Of a stretch of 64,000 bases of DNA, positions 18,577-26,880 are shown piece by piece (within the stretch, counting starts at the first letter, position 1; each line of letters starts with the position of its first letter). The notes beneath the pieces were generated by a model. That model saw nothing but the letters and a program-made list of their open reading frames with translations. It had not been told where the DNA came from and did no database searches. Origin of the DNA: Aerococcus viridans (lineage in GTDB: Bacteria > Bacillota > Bacilli > Lactobacillales > Aerococcaceae); the NCBI RefSeq assembly GCF_001543285.1, contig NZ_CP014164.1, forward strand, positions 434,001 to 498,000, written 5' to 3'. The position numbers and the translations under genes are program-made.

Positions 18577-19755
18577 TTATTCACCAAAGTATTTGAATGC
18601 GATTGCTTGTCCTTGCTTGATTTTGTCCCATTGGTTTTTGTGGGTTAATTCGTTACCACCGTCGCATGAGGCAAAGCCACATTGGTGGGATAGGTATAAT
18701 CGATCTTTTGATACATATTTGCTAGCTTCTTCTAAGCCGTTAAGGGCGCGTTCTTCATCGTCTAAGTCAGCTGTTTTTGATGACAGTAAACCTAATACAA
18801 CTTCTACTTGGTCGTTGTCTTTAAAAGCTTCTAATGCGTCGATTGAACCAGCACGCTCGTCGTCCCACTCTAAGTAGAAACGGTCGTAACGTTGGTTTTT
18901 CAAGAAATAATGAGCAATTTTCTCATACGAACCGTCAGCTATGTGTCTAGAAGCGTAGTTACCACGACAGTTGTGGGTATATACTTTTAAACCTAATTCA
19001 TGACCGTAATCAATAATTGCATTGTTAATAGCTACATAAGCTTCTGCACTGGCTTTAGCTGCCTCAGCGTCCCAAGTACCATCTTCATTTCTGAATGGTG
19101 AGTTTGAAGCATCCTCTGCATGGATAGTCCATAAACAGTCATCTAATTGGATGATCTTGCCGCCTTCTTGCACGTATTCGTCTAAGAATTCTTTGTAGGC
19201 CTTGATTAAACCTTCTCTTAATTCATCTTGTGATTGGTATACTTGGTTATAAGTTTGCAGGTTTAAACCTAAATCAACATACATATGACCTGGTGAAGGG
19301 ATACAAACTTTCACATCAGCATCTGAATCATTTAAGGCTACTAAACGTTTGTAGTGGTCGATGAAGGGATGATTTTTACCTGATAATGGTTTGAAGATTT
19401 CAATCCCGATGTCTTTACGTGTTTCAAATGGGGTTTCGTTGTCATGGTCAACAAAGATATACCCTTGGTCAGCAATGAAACGACGTACGCCGTCAAAGCC
19501 CCAAACGAAGTCTAGATGCCATAATGATTTTGAGTATTCGCCATCTGTAATTTCTGGGAAGTCTAACTCGATTTCTTTTTTTACGATATCAGCAACTGCT
19601 TCGTCTTCTACTTTTTCATAGTTGTCGAAATCTTGGTAGAATGGATATTGAATATCGTCGCGTTCCTCGATTTGACGTTTGTAGGCTAATAAGTCTTCTG
19701 GACGTAAGAATGAACCAACTGTAAGGAATCGTTTAGAAGTTTGTGTTTGTGTCAT
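18577..19755 (-). CDS. core MetE-like methyltransferase (YxjG/YxjH type)
   Basis: 392-residue single-domain relative of cobalamin-independent methionine synthase. It contains only the C-terminal catalytic barrel. Substrate motifs ITDGEYSK and IQLDDCLW are present. Zinc ligands appear as His/Cys in YTHNCRGN and Cys in FASCDGGNEL. B. subtilis YxjG/YxjH are the nearest relatives I recognise; their methyl donor is not firmly established. The gene is divergent from a LysR gene, with a MET-box between them, supporting a role in methionine supply. RBS AAAGGAGAG precedes the ATG. Confidence 0.85.
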   Translation of the reverse strand: MTQTQTSKRFLTVGSFLRPEDLLAYKRQIEERDDIQYPFYQDFDNYEKVEDEAVADIVKKEIELDFPEITDGEYSKSLWHLDFVWGFDGVRRFIADQGYIFVDHDNETPFETRKDIGIEIFKPLSGKNHPFIDHYKRLVALNDSDADVKVCIPSPGHMYVDLGLNLQTYNQVYQSQDELREGLIKAYKEFLDEYVQEGGKIIQLDDCLWTIHAEDASNSPFRNEDGTWDAEAAKASAEAYVAINNAIIDYGHELGLKVYTHNCRGNYASRHIADGSYEKIAHYFLKNQRYDRFYLEWDDERAGSIDALEAFKDNDQVEVVLGLLSSKTADLDDEERALNGLEEASKYVSKDRLYLSHQCGFASCDGGNELTHKNQWDKIKQGQAIAFKYFGE

Positions 19756-19783
19756 AATAATGCTCTCCTTTTTCGATAAATAT

Positions 19784-20198
19784 TTTTGAACTTGTTATGA
19801 GTATATGGGTCTGGCATAATAATTACAAATAACTATTATATGTCGGTTTTCATAGTTTGAAACTATGGTAAGGAGTGAGCGTATGCGGATTGAAGATTTG
19901 CAGTATTTTATGAAGGTTGTTGAAGTGGGAAATATGACGCAGGCGGCCAAGAACTTGTTTATTGCCCAGCCGTCTTTGTCGAAAGCCATGGCCAATTTGG
20001 AGTCTGAGATGGGGGTAACCTTGTTTCAGCGGACGGCTAAGGGGACGGTTCTGACGGTGCAAGGGGAGGAATTCCTCCAGTATGCCCGGCAAGTCTTGGA
20101 GCAGATTGACTTGATGAACCACCGCTATAAGGAAGGAAGTCAGGCCAACCGGATATTTTCAGTATCTGGCCAGCATTATGCCTTTGTAGTGGATGCCT
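19784..20198 (+). repeat. duplicated lysR promoter/5' segment, copy A
   Basis: About 415 bp that are nearly identical to 24018-24432 (offset 4234). It covers the divergent promoter, MET-box and first ~105 codons of lysR. After 20198 the two copies still encode similar protein but differ at many synonymous positions. Confidence 0.9.
19851..19867. promoter_or_regulatory. MET-box operator (MtaR/CmbR type)
   Basis: CATAGTTTGAAACTATG is a perfect 17-bp palindrome matching the streptococcal MET-box TATAGTTTnAAACTATA at all but the outermost bases. On the reverse strand it lies just upstream of a TATAAT (ACATATAATAG), as expected for a LysR-type activator site for the MetE-like gene. Confidence 0.8.
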
Positions 20199-20335
20199 TC
20201 GTAAAGCTTCTTAGCGAAATGGACGCTGATCAATATGAAGCAACCCTAAAAGAAGAGTGGACCTTCGAAGTCTTGGACGACGTAGCCAATTTGAAATCAG
20301 AAATTGGTGTTATCTATGCTTCTCAATTACTCTAA
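19883..20335 (+). pseudogene. truncated LysR-type regulator (MtaR-like copy 1)
   Basis: The reading frame starts at ATG 19883 (RBS AAGGAGTGAG) and encodes a complete winged HTH (MRIEDLQYFMKVVEVGNMTQ, AQPSLSKAMANLE). It stops after about 150 residues, half the normal length. Homology to the full copy at 24117-25028 ends at ...EIGVIY (about 20316). From there the sequence belongs to an IS3-type fragment on the reverse strand. The effector-binding domain is lost, so it is probably inactive, though it could still bind DNA. Confidence 0.85.
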
Positions 20336-20454
20336 GAACAGCTGCGGCTCTTTCATCTAACGTATGCTTAGTCCCTCTTTTAGACATAAAAATGCCCCCT
20401 TTACAGTAGTAGAGAACTTTTATTATTTCTCTGTCTACTATATTGGGAGCATAG
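20317..20454 (-). mobile_element. IS3-family end remnant (start of orfA)
   Basis: On the reverse strand an ATG at 20387 opens MSKRGTKHTLDERAAAVL, then RVIEKH. This is like the start of IS3-group OrfA proteins, and it runs into the lysR sequence. Upstream is an IS-end-like sequence TGCTCCCAATATAGTAGACA. Only the terminal ~138 bp remain; no transposase core is present. Confidence 0.6.
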
Positions 20455-20494
20455 CAAATCACGCTGGAGGCTGTTGCTTTATATAATTTGCTCT

Positions 20495-21376
20495 TTATAC
20501 GCCTAAGAGTTCCGTAGTTTGAAACAATGATTTTGTTGCTTGATGAATTTGCCGAGCGGTATCGGATTGATTCATGGTATATAAATGAATGCCATCCACG
20601 CCTTGTGTGACTAAGTCGACAATCTGATCAATGGCGTAGGCAAGCCCCGCATCACGCAATGCAACAGGATTGTGTTCATATTTTTCTAAAATTGCTAAAA
20701 ATTTCTTCGGCAGTTGAGAAGAGCTGACTTTAATTAGACGTAAAGCCTGTTTACGATTTACGATAGGCATGATCCCAGCCAAAATGGGGGCATCAATCCC
20801 TGCCAGTGAGCATCCTTCTTTGAACTGATAAAATTGTTCATTGTCAAAGAAAAGCTGTGTAATCAACTGACTGCAGCCAGCTTCTACTTTTTTCCTTAGA
20901 TGCTTGATATCAGAAATCCGGTTGTCTGAATCTGGATGAATTTCAGGGTAGCAAGCACCTGAAATGTCAAAGTAGGGTGCTTGTTCCTGAATAAAAGTAA
21001 CCAAATCACTCGCATAAGAAAAATCTCTTTTAGGTGGAATTCCTTCAACAATATCGCCTCTAAGAGCTAAAACATGCCGGATTCCTAGTTTTTCAAGCTG
21101 TCCAAGGATGGTAGATACTTGTTGCTTGGATAAATAAGCTGCCGGTAAGTGTGCAATGGTAGGAATTCTCAATGTGTTTGTTACATAATCAGCAATTTTG
21201 ACGGTTGTTTCTTCAATATTAGCTTTGTTATTACTGCAAGTTACGCTAATAAAATTCGGCTGTAAATCCTGTAGTTCATTCAAGGTCTGAATCAATTTTT
21301 TTGTACCAACTTGGGTATTCGCTGGAAAAACTTCAAAAGATAGGGAAGTGCCATTTCCTCTTTGAAAATCGGTCAT
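20495..21376 (-). CDS. metF: methylenetetrahydrofolate reductase
   Basis: 293-residue MetF, reducing 5,10-methylene-THF to 5-methyl-THF, the methyl donor for MetE. Typical segments are SLSFEVFPANT (catalytic Glu), ISVTCSNN, VLALRGD, GCSQLITQLFFDNEQF and GIMPIVNRKQALRL. It follows metE by 3 bp on the same strand, so translation is probably coupled. Length is normal. Confidence 0.94.
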   Translation of the reverse strand: MTDFQRGNGTSLSFEVFPANTQVGTKKLIQTLNELQDLQPNFISVTCSNNKANIEETTVKIADYVTNTLRIPTIAHLPAAYLSKQQVSTILGQLEKLGIRHVLALRGDIVEGIPPKRDFSYASDLVTFIQEQAPYFDISGACYPEIHPDSDNRISDIKHLRKKVEAGCSQLITQLFFDNEQFYQFKEGCSLAGIDAPILAGIMPIVNRKQALRLIKVSSSQLPKKFLAILEKYEHNPVALRDAGLAYAIDQIVDLVTQGVDGIHLYTMNQSDTARQIHQATKSLFQTTELLGV

Positions 21377-21379
21377 TGC

Positions 21380-23632
21380 CTACAGCTCCTTTCGAATCGT
21401 CTTCACTGCTTGCGTCATGTTTTCCAGGCTCGCTTTTGTTTCACGTTCCCCACGAGTCTTCAAACCACAATCCGGATTAATCCAAACTTTCTCTTTTGGA
21501 ACCTTTGCTAAAATTGCTCGAATGGTTTCGGTAATTTCTTCCACTGAAGGAATTCGTGGTGAGTGGATATCATAAACACCGGGGCCAACTTGAATTTTAA
21601 AGTTTTGTTTTTGTAATTCATCTAAAATTTCCAAATTAGAACGAGACGCTTCAAAGGAAATGACATCCGCATCCATATTCTCAATCGCAGGGATAATATC
21701 GGTAAACTCGCTATAGCACATATGGGTGTGGATTTGCGTTTGGGGTTTCACTTTGCTGTGAACCAATCGAAAGGCAGGGATTGCCCAATCCAAATATTCT
21801 GAATTCCAATCACTTCTTCTTAATGGCAACTTTTCCCTCAAAGCAGCTTCATCGATTTGAATCACGCGAATACCGTTTGCTTCTAAGTCCAATACTTCTT
21901 CCTGAATCGCCAGAGCAATTTGTAAAGTAGATTCACGCAATGAAAGATCCTCTCGAGGGAATGACCAATTTAAAATGGTCACCGGACCCGTTAACATTCC
22001 TTTTACGATTTTATCTGTTTGTGACTGCGCATAAGCAGACCATTCCACCGTAATCGGTGCCGCTCTTGAAATATCTCCCCATATGATAGGCGGTTTCACA
22101 CCACGAGTGCCGTAAGATTGTACCCAGCCATTTTTACTAAATAGATAACCTTCCAAGTTTTGTCCGAAATATTCGACCATGTCGTTTCGCTCAAATTCAC
22201 CGTGAACCAAAACATCTAACCCAATTTCTTCCTGCCAAGCTAACCAATCATTCGTTCGATTTGCGATAAATTCTTTATAGTAATCTTGACTGATTTCTTT
22301 TCGTTTGAAAAGAGCACGCGTCTTTTTGACATCTTTCGTTTGTGGGAAAGAACCAATCGTTGTAGTCGGTAGTAACGGAAAATTAAAAATGTCCTTTTGC
22401 AAAGCTTCTCTTTTTGAAAAATCTGGTTTCCTTGTAAAGGCATCTTGGGACAATTGATTGATTTTTTCCCCTAGAGCAGTATTTACCGCAATTCTTTCTG
22501 ATGCAAACAAGTCTTTATTTTCAGCCAGAGCAGCGCTGCTTTCTCCATCAAGAATTTCTTTTAATTCAACGAGCTCCTGTAACTTTTCTTTAGCAAAAGA
22601 GAAATGGCGCTTGATTTCTTCAGGAAAACTTTCCTTTTCTACTGTGAATGGTACGTGGAGCAAGGAGCAAGAAGTAGACAGGACATAATTTTTCACCCTC
22701 AAACTCTCTAATAGGGCCAAGCTTTTCGAATAGTCATTTCGCCAAATGTTTTTTCCGTTAACGACTCCTGCATACAGAAATTTGTCTTCTGGAAAGGCAG
22801 TTTGAACCAACTCGATATTTTTAGTACCTTCCACAAAGTCCAAGCCGATTCCTTCTACTGCTAAGGCAGTCAATTCATGATACACGTCACGTACATCACC
22901 AAAGTAAGTTTGAATGAGGATTTTCAAGCCAGCTTTATCTGTAAGCAAGGAATCATAAAGATCTACAAATAATTTCTTTTCCGCTCCATCAACATCTTTT
23001 ACCAAAGCAGGTTCATCTAATTGAATCCATTCTGCACCGATTTCATTCAATTTGTGAAACACTTCTTGGTATCCTTTCACCAAGTCAGCGGCAAAGTCAC
23101 GAGCAGCTAATCCATCTTCAAACTCGCTTAGTTGAAGCAAAGTAAAAGGCCCAACTAAAACAGGGCGGCTATCAATTCCCAAATCCTTGGCTTCTAAGAA
23201 CTCATCAAAAATTTTGCTCGTACTAATTTGAATAGCGGTGTCTTTTTCAAATTTTGGTACAAGATAATGATAATTCGTATTGAACCATTTTTTCATCGGG
23301 AGAGCTTTAATATCGCCTTTTTCTCCTTGGTAACCATGTGCTAAAGTAAAATACTTATCTAGGGAAGATAAGTCACTTTTTTCGACTTCTTTTGGAAGAA
23401 TATTGAATAGAAATGCAGTATCCAAGGTCTGATCGTAAAAGGAAAAGTCATTACTTGGAATAGAATCAATTCCTGCTTTTTTTAATAGTGTAAAATGCTT
23501 GCGCCGGATTTCTTTTCCAATTCGGAATAATTCTTCTTCATTGATTTCGTTTCGGAAATACTTCTCCGTCGCAAATTTTAATTCACGGTTTTCGCCCAAC
23601 CTGGGGAAACCAATAATGGATGTTTGAGTCAT
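21380..23632 (-). CDS. metE: cobalamin-independent methionine synthase
   Basis: 750-residue MetE, transferring the methyl group of 5-methyl-THF-triglutamate to homocysteine. It has both barrels: an N-terminal one beginning [16 protein letters not shown], and a C-terminal catalytic one with [14 protein letters not shown]. Zinc ligands are His/Cys in THMCYSEF and Cys in NPDCGLKTR, with [11 protein letters not shown] between. The ATG at 23632 is chosen over an in-frame ATG 13 codons upstream because AAAGGAGG precedes it. With metF it forms a methionine-synthesis operon next to a MtaR-like regulator. Confidence 0.95.
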   Translation of the reverse strand: MTQTSIIGFPRLGENRELKFATEKYFRNEINEEELFRIGKEIRRKHFTLLKKAGIDSIPSNDFSFYDQTLDTAFLFNILPKEVEKSDLSSLDKYFTLAHGYQGEKGDIKALPMKKWFNTNYHYLVPKFEKDTAIQISTSKIFDEFLEAKDLGIDSRPVLVGPFTLLQLSEFEDGLAARDFAADLVKGYQEVFHKLNEIGAEWIQLDEPALVKDVDGAEKKLFVDLYDSLLTDKAGLKILIQTYFGDVRDVYHELTALAVEGIGLDFVEGTKNIELVQTAFPEDKFLYAGVVNGKNIWRNDYSKSLALLESLRVKNYVLSTSCSLLHVPFTVEKESFPEEIKRHFSFAKEKLQELVELKEILDGESSAALAENKDLFASERIAVNTALGEKINQLSQDAFTRKPDFSKREALQKDIFNFPLLPTTTIGSFPQTKDVKKTRALFKRKEISQDYYKEFIANRTNDWLAWQEEIGLDVLVHGEFERNDMVEYFGQNLEGYLFSKNGWVQSYGTRGVKPPIIWGDISRAAPITVEWSAYAQSQTDKIVKGMLTGPVTILNWSFPREDLSLRESTLQIALAIQEEVLDLEANGIRVIQIDEAALREKLPLRRSDWNSEYLDWAIPAFRLVHSKVKPQTQIHTHMCYSEFTDIIPAIENMDADVISFEASRSNLEILDELQKQNFKIQVGPGVYDIHSPRIPSVEEITETIRAILAKVPKEKVWINPDCGLKTRGERETKASLENMTQAVKTIRKEL

Positions 23633-23656
23633 AGTGAATCCTCCTTTGTTGTTATC

Positions 23657-24018
23657 ACCTGAATAATTCATACCTCTAATGTCAAAGGCTGTTTTATCTA
23701 TATTGTTATATTTTCTTTATCGTTTATCATCTTCTATCCTAATTGATTAATTTTTCTGGCCCTTATAATTATTTTGAGTTTTTTCACTTTTCAAACTCAA
23801 ATTTTGGACGCACTGCTCCTTGGGCCATTTAAAAATTTTTAAAAATCTGGTTATTAAATGTACTGCCGAATCCTTTGGTTTTGCCTGAATACGGTATAAA
23901 ATTCTCGCTGATAAAGGGGTTCTTTTTCATCACCTAATGGGTGATGAAGCAGATTACTTTAAAGACTAATAAATCAATGTTAGGAAAGACTATTAGTAAA
24001 ACTATGAATTATTCAGGT
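23657..24018 (-). other. metE leader region bounded by 16-bp inverted repeat
   Basis: The 484-bp gap between metE and the second lysR has no gene. ACCTGAATAATTCATA at 23657-23672 and its exact reverse complement at 24003-24018 bound it; the right arm touches the duplicated lysR segment. Inside are a perfect 9-bp hairpin TTCATCACC/GGTGATGAA (23926-23948) and TTTGAGTTT/AAACTCAAA. I found no SAM riboswitch or T-box motif. If metE is transcribed from the promoter near 24085, its leader would be over 400 nt. Confidence 0.5.
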
Positions 24019-24432
24019 TTTGAACTTGTTATGAGTATATGGGTCTGGCATAATAATTACAAATAACTATTATATGCCGGTTTTCATAGCTTGAAACTAT
24101 GGTAAGGAGTGAGCGTATGCGGATTGAAGATTTGCAGTATTTTATGAAGGTTGTTGAAGTGGGGAATATGACGCAGGCGGCCAAGGATTTGTTTATTGCC
24201 CAGCCATCTTTGTCGAAAGCCATGGCCAATTTGGAGTCTGAGATGGGGGTAACTTTGTTTCAGCGGACGGCTAAGGGGACGATTCTGACGGTGCAGGGGG
24301 AGGAATTTCTCCAGTATGCCCGGCAAGTCTTGGAGCAGATTGACTTGATGAACCACCGCTATAAAGAAGGAAGTCAGGCCAACCGGATATTTTCAGTATC
24401 TGGCCAGCATTATGCCTTTGTAGTGGATGCTT
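24018..24432 (+). repeat. duplicated lysR promoter/5' segment, copy B
   Basis: Counterpart of 19784-20198, with only scattered substitutions. It is attached to the full-length lysR. Confidence 0.9.
24085..24101. promoter_or_regulatory. MET-box operator, copy B
   Basis: CATAGCTTGAAACTATG, one base off the perfect palindrome of copy A. It lies between lysR and the divergent metE-metF operon and could serve metE control. Confidence 0.65.
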
Positions 24433-25028
24433 TCGTGAAGTTACTAAAAGAGATGGATGCAGACCAATATGAAGCGACATTAAAAGAAGAACGAACATTT
24501 GAGGTGTTAGATGATGTTGCTAATTTTATCTCTGAGGTGGGCGTTATTTACCGGTCTAATTATAATCAGAAGGTATTAGAAGGGGCTTTTCAAGAGAAGC
24601 AACTAACTTTTACGCCATTGTTTAAAACTGCACCACATGTGTTTATTGATAAAGGTCATCCTTTAGCGAAACAAGCGACCATTAGTTTAGATGACTTAAC
24701 CGCTTATCCTCGTTTATCTTATGAACAAGGTACCCACAATTCTTTCTACTATTGGGAAGAGATTTTAGCGGATATTCCTGTCCCAAAACGGATTATTGTT
24801 TCTGACCGAGCAACTTTATTTAATTTACTCATCGGTCTAGATGGCTATACGATTTCTTCAGGGATAATCAATGATGACTTGAACAGTCCGGATATATTAG
24901 CAATTCCTCTTGAATCAGACGAGGTGATTGAACTAGGTTACCTAACCGCTAATCGTCACCAGCTGTCTTCAATAGCCAAACGCTACTTAGGCTTACTCGA
25001 GGAATCTATCCAACAATATGCTAAATAA
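24117..25028 (+). CDS. LysR-type methionine regulator (MtaR/CmbR-like)
   Basis: 303-residue LysR-family activator. The N-terminal winged HTH (about 1-60) has MTQAAKDLFIAQPSLSKAMA. A linker helix and a full effector-binding domain (about 90-300) follow. The MET-box upstream, the divergent metE-metF operon and the MetE-like gene beside the sister copy make methionine/cysteine control the likely role. Effector identity is inferred (O-acetylserine or homocysteine in relatives). RBS AAGGAGTGAG precedes ATG 24117. Confidence 0.85.
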   Translation: MRIEDLQYFMKVVEVGNMTQAAKDLFIAQPSLSKAMANLESEMGVTLFQRTAKGTILTVQGEEFLQYARQVLEQIDLMNHRYKEGSQANRIFSVSGQHYAFVVDAFVKLLKEMDADQYEATLKEERTFEVLDDVANFISEVGVIYRSNYNQKVLEGAFQEKQLTFTPLFKTAPHVFIDKGHPLAKQATISLDDLTAYPRLSYEQGTHNSFYYWEEILADIPVPKRIIVSDRATLFNLLIGLDGYTISSGIINDDLNSPDILAIPLESDEVIELGYLTANRHQLSSIAKRYLGLLEESIQQYAK

Positions 25029-25065
25029 GAAATCTATGATAAGGGATTTTTTTCGTTGAAAAAGA

Positions 25066-25095
25066 TTGACGTAGTGAATTTCAAAGTGGTACAAT
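25066..25095 (+). promoter_or_regulatory. rplM promoter
   Basis: TTGACG - 18 bp - TACAAT, 86 bp upstream of the rplM start codon. It is needed here because the usual truA-rplM linkage is broken. Confidence 0.7.
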
Positions 25096-25105
25096 ATAAG
25101 ACGGT

Positions 25106-25154
25106 ATTGTTTGCCCCATGATAGGCCCCGGAAACCAATTATGAATCGAACAAT
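25106..25154 (+). promoter_or_regulatory. possible ribosomal protein L13 leader
   Basis: The transcribed leader has a closing stem ATTGTT/AACAAT around a GC-rich core (GCCCCATGATAGGCCCCGG). Its size and position, just before rplM, suit the autoregulatory L13 leader known in Firmicutes. Covariance was not tested. Confidence 0.35.
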
Positions 25155-25180
25155 CAGACAAGATAAACGGAGGAAATATA

Positions 25181-25624
25181 ATGCGTACAACATATATGGC
25201 GAAAGCAAATGAAGTTGAACGTAACTGGGTTGTCCTAGACGCTACAGATGTTCCATTGGGACGTCTATCAACAGTTGTGGCAAGCATGTTACGTGGTAAA
25301 AATAAACCAACATTCACACCAAACGTTGACACAGGTGATCAAGTTATCATCATCAACGCTGAAAAAGTGAAATTAACTGGTAAAAAAGCAACAGACAAAA
25401 AATACTACCGTCACTCAGGTTACCCAGGTGGTATCTATGAAACAACTGCAGGTACATTACGTGATGAAAAACCAGCACGTTTAATCGAAACTTCAGTTAA
25501 AGGTATGTTACCAAAAAACCGTTTAGGTCGTGCTCAATTTACACACCTACACGTATACGCTGGTGCGGAACACCCACATGCAGCGCAACAACCTAAACAA
25601 TTAGACATTAACGAATTAATCTAA
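25181..25624 (+). CDS. rplM: 50S ribosomal protein L13
   Basis: 147-residue L13 of the large subunit. [29 protein letters not shown] and the [14 protein letters not shown] segment ([13 protein letters not shown]) are conserved. RBS ACGGAGGAA. It is cotranscribed with rpsI 14 bp downstream. Confidence 0.98.
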   Translation: MRTTYMAKANEVERNWVVLDATDVPLGRLSTVVASMLRGKNKPTFTPNVDTGDQVIIINAEKVKLTGKKATDKKYYRHSGYPGGIYETTAGTLRDEKPARLIETSVKGMLPKNRLGRAQFTHLHVYAGAEHPHAAQQPKQLDINELI

Positions 25625-25638
25625 GGAGGGAAAAGCAA

Positions 25639-26031
25639 ATGGCACAAGCTCAATACATCGCAACAGGCCGTCGTAAAAACTCAACAGCCCGTGTACGCTT
25701 AGTACCTGGTACAGGTAAAATCGTTTTTAACGGTAAAGAAATGGCAGAATACCTACCATACGAATCATTATTCGTAATCGTTAAACAACCTTTAGCAGTT
25801 ACACAAACTGAAGGCCAATATGACATCTTCATCAACGTTAACGGTGGTGGATATGCTGGTCAATCAGGTGCAGCTCGTCACGGTATCTCTCGTGCATTAC
25901 TAGAAGTAGATCCTGACTTCCGTAAACCACTTAAAGATGCTGGTCTTTTAACACGTGACCCACGTATGAAAGAACGTAAGAAACCAGGTCTTAAAAAAGC
26001 GCGTAAAGCACCTCAATTCTCAAAACGTTAA
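25639..26031 (+). CDS. rpsI: 30S ribosomal protein S9
   Basis: 130-residue S9 whose C-terminal tail reaches the P-site tRNA. It has [31 protein letters not shown] and the [12 protein letters not shown] tail. RBS AAGGAGGG. Last gene of rplM-rpsI. Confidence 0.98.
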   Translation: MAQAQYIATGRRKNSTARVRLVPGTGKIVFNGKEMAEYLPYESLFVIVKQPLAVTQTEGQYDIFINVNGGGYAGQSGAARHGISRALLEVDPDFRKPLKDAGLLTRDPRMKERKKPGLKKARKAPQFSKR

Positions 26032-26040
26032 TTGCTGGAG

Positions 26041-26110
26041 CCGTTGCGAATTTATTCGCTTACGGATACAGTACGGGACGGAGATTTCTAAGGAAATCGA
26101 GTACCAACCC
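26041..26110 (+). other. structured 3' region of rpsI
   Basis: CCGT-GCGAA/TTCGC-ACGG at 26041-26065, then GTAC...GATTTC/GAAATC...GTAC at 26071-26104. It lies between the rpsI stop and its terminator. No gene; role unknown. Confidence 0.35.
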
Positions 26111-26121
26111 ATATATAAATC

Positions 26122-26161
26122 AAAAAGACATTTCTCACTTATGTGGGGAATGTCTTTTTTT
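26122..26161 (+). terminator. rpsI terminator
   Basis: AAAAAGACATTTCTC pairs imperfectly with GGGGAATGTCTTTTTT; the T-run continues from the stem. Confidence 0.85.
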
Positions 26162-26238
26162 AGTGTTCAATTTTACGTATTATAAACAGGTTTATGAACT
26201 ATAAAGTACACCTTATAGGTTATATCATAAAGATATAA

Positions 26239-26520
26239 ATGAAGACTTACAATATCCTTGGTAAGGTGATTCATGTGAATAGAAAAATCAATATTTTTTT
26301 AATAGTATTTCTCTTGTTAATTATTATAGCTGCGTTAGTAGTGGGTTTATTCGATTTAATTAGATATCAATCATGGATTGTTAATTCGTTGTATATATTT
26401 GGTGGTTTAGTTATTGTTATTAATTTTGGGCGTGCTATACAGCTTTTAAAAAAGTTCATTGATAAAGATAAAAGGCTATTCTTGATATTAGTTCCGTTGA
26501 TACCATTGTATTTTTCTTGA
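26239..26520 (+). CDS. small hypothetical membrane protein, possibly frameshifted
   Basis: Up to 93 residues with three hydrophobic segments. An alternative start at GTG 26275 is better supported (AAGGTG seven bases upstream), giving 81 residues. After the stop another frame continues with hydrophobic coding-like sequence (FFLIFKNLTFLVLAV ... ISNFKNKKK, stop near 26600). The present stop could therefore result from a frameshift. I do not recognise the family. Confidence 0.4.
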   Translation: MKTYNILGKVIHVNRKINIFLIVFLLLIIIAALVVGLFDLIRYQSWIVNSLYIFGGLVIVINFGRAIQLLKKFIDKDKRLFLILVPLIPLYFS

Positions 26521-26623
26521 TATTTAAAAATTTAACTTTTTTAGTTTTAGCTGTTACCCTAACAGGGCCAGTTATTTCGAATTTTAAAAATAAGAAAAAA
26601 TAAAAATTTCAAAAAAGAGTAAT

Positions 26624-26673
26624 ATGCCCCCTAAAGTAGACACTTAATAAAATAAATCTACTTTAGGAGGTAT
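26624..26673. mobile_element. IS3-like inverted-repeat remnant
   Basis: ATGCCCCCTAAAGTAGA and TCTACTTTAGGAGGTAT face each other across 16 bp (15 of 17 match). CCCCTAAAGTAGACAC-like ends are typical of IS3-group elements. No transposase is left. The surrounding 360 bp hold nothing else but a reverse terminator. Confidence 0.4.
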
Positions 26674-26732
26674 ATTATTATGTGGGAAACATCTTTTTAT
26701 TCTATCAAATTCCATTTTAAAGATGAAATCGA

Positions 26733-26768
26733 ATAAAAAAAGGTACTTGATATATTCACCAAGTACCT
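26733..26768 (-). terminator. nrd operon terminator (reverse strand)
   Basis: Reverse strand: AGGTACTTG/CAAGTACCT with a 10-nt loop followed by TTTTTTTATTC, 113 bp beyond the nrdF stop. Confidence 0.85.
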
Positions 26769-26880
26769 TCCTACAAGAGGGACTTTTTATGCTCACTTTT
26801 CCAATAGTAATTTTTCGTTTTTCCAGATACTTAGTAGCTTGCTTCTAAGTTTGAAGGGGGAATGGTATATATTTGATTGG

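Noticed and set aside
23633-24017. SAM riboswitch or Met T-box in the metE leader
   Set aside because: None of the conserved cores was found on the reverse strand; the MET-box/LysR arrangement explains regulation better.
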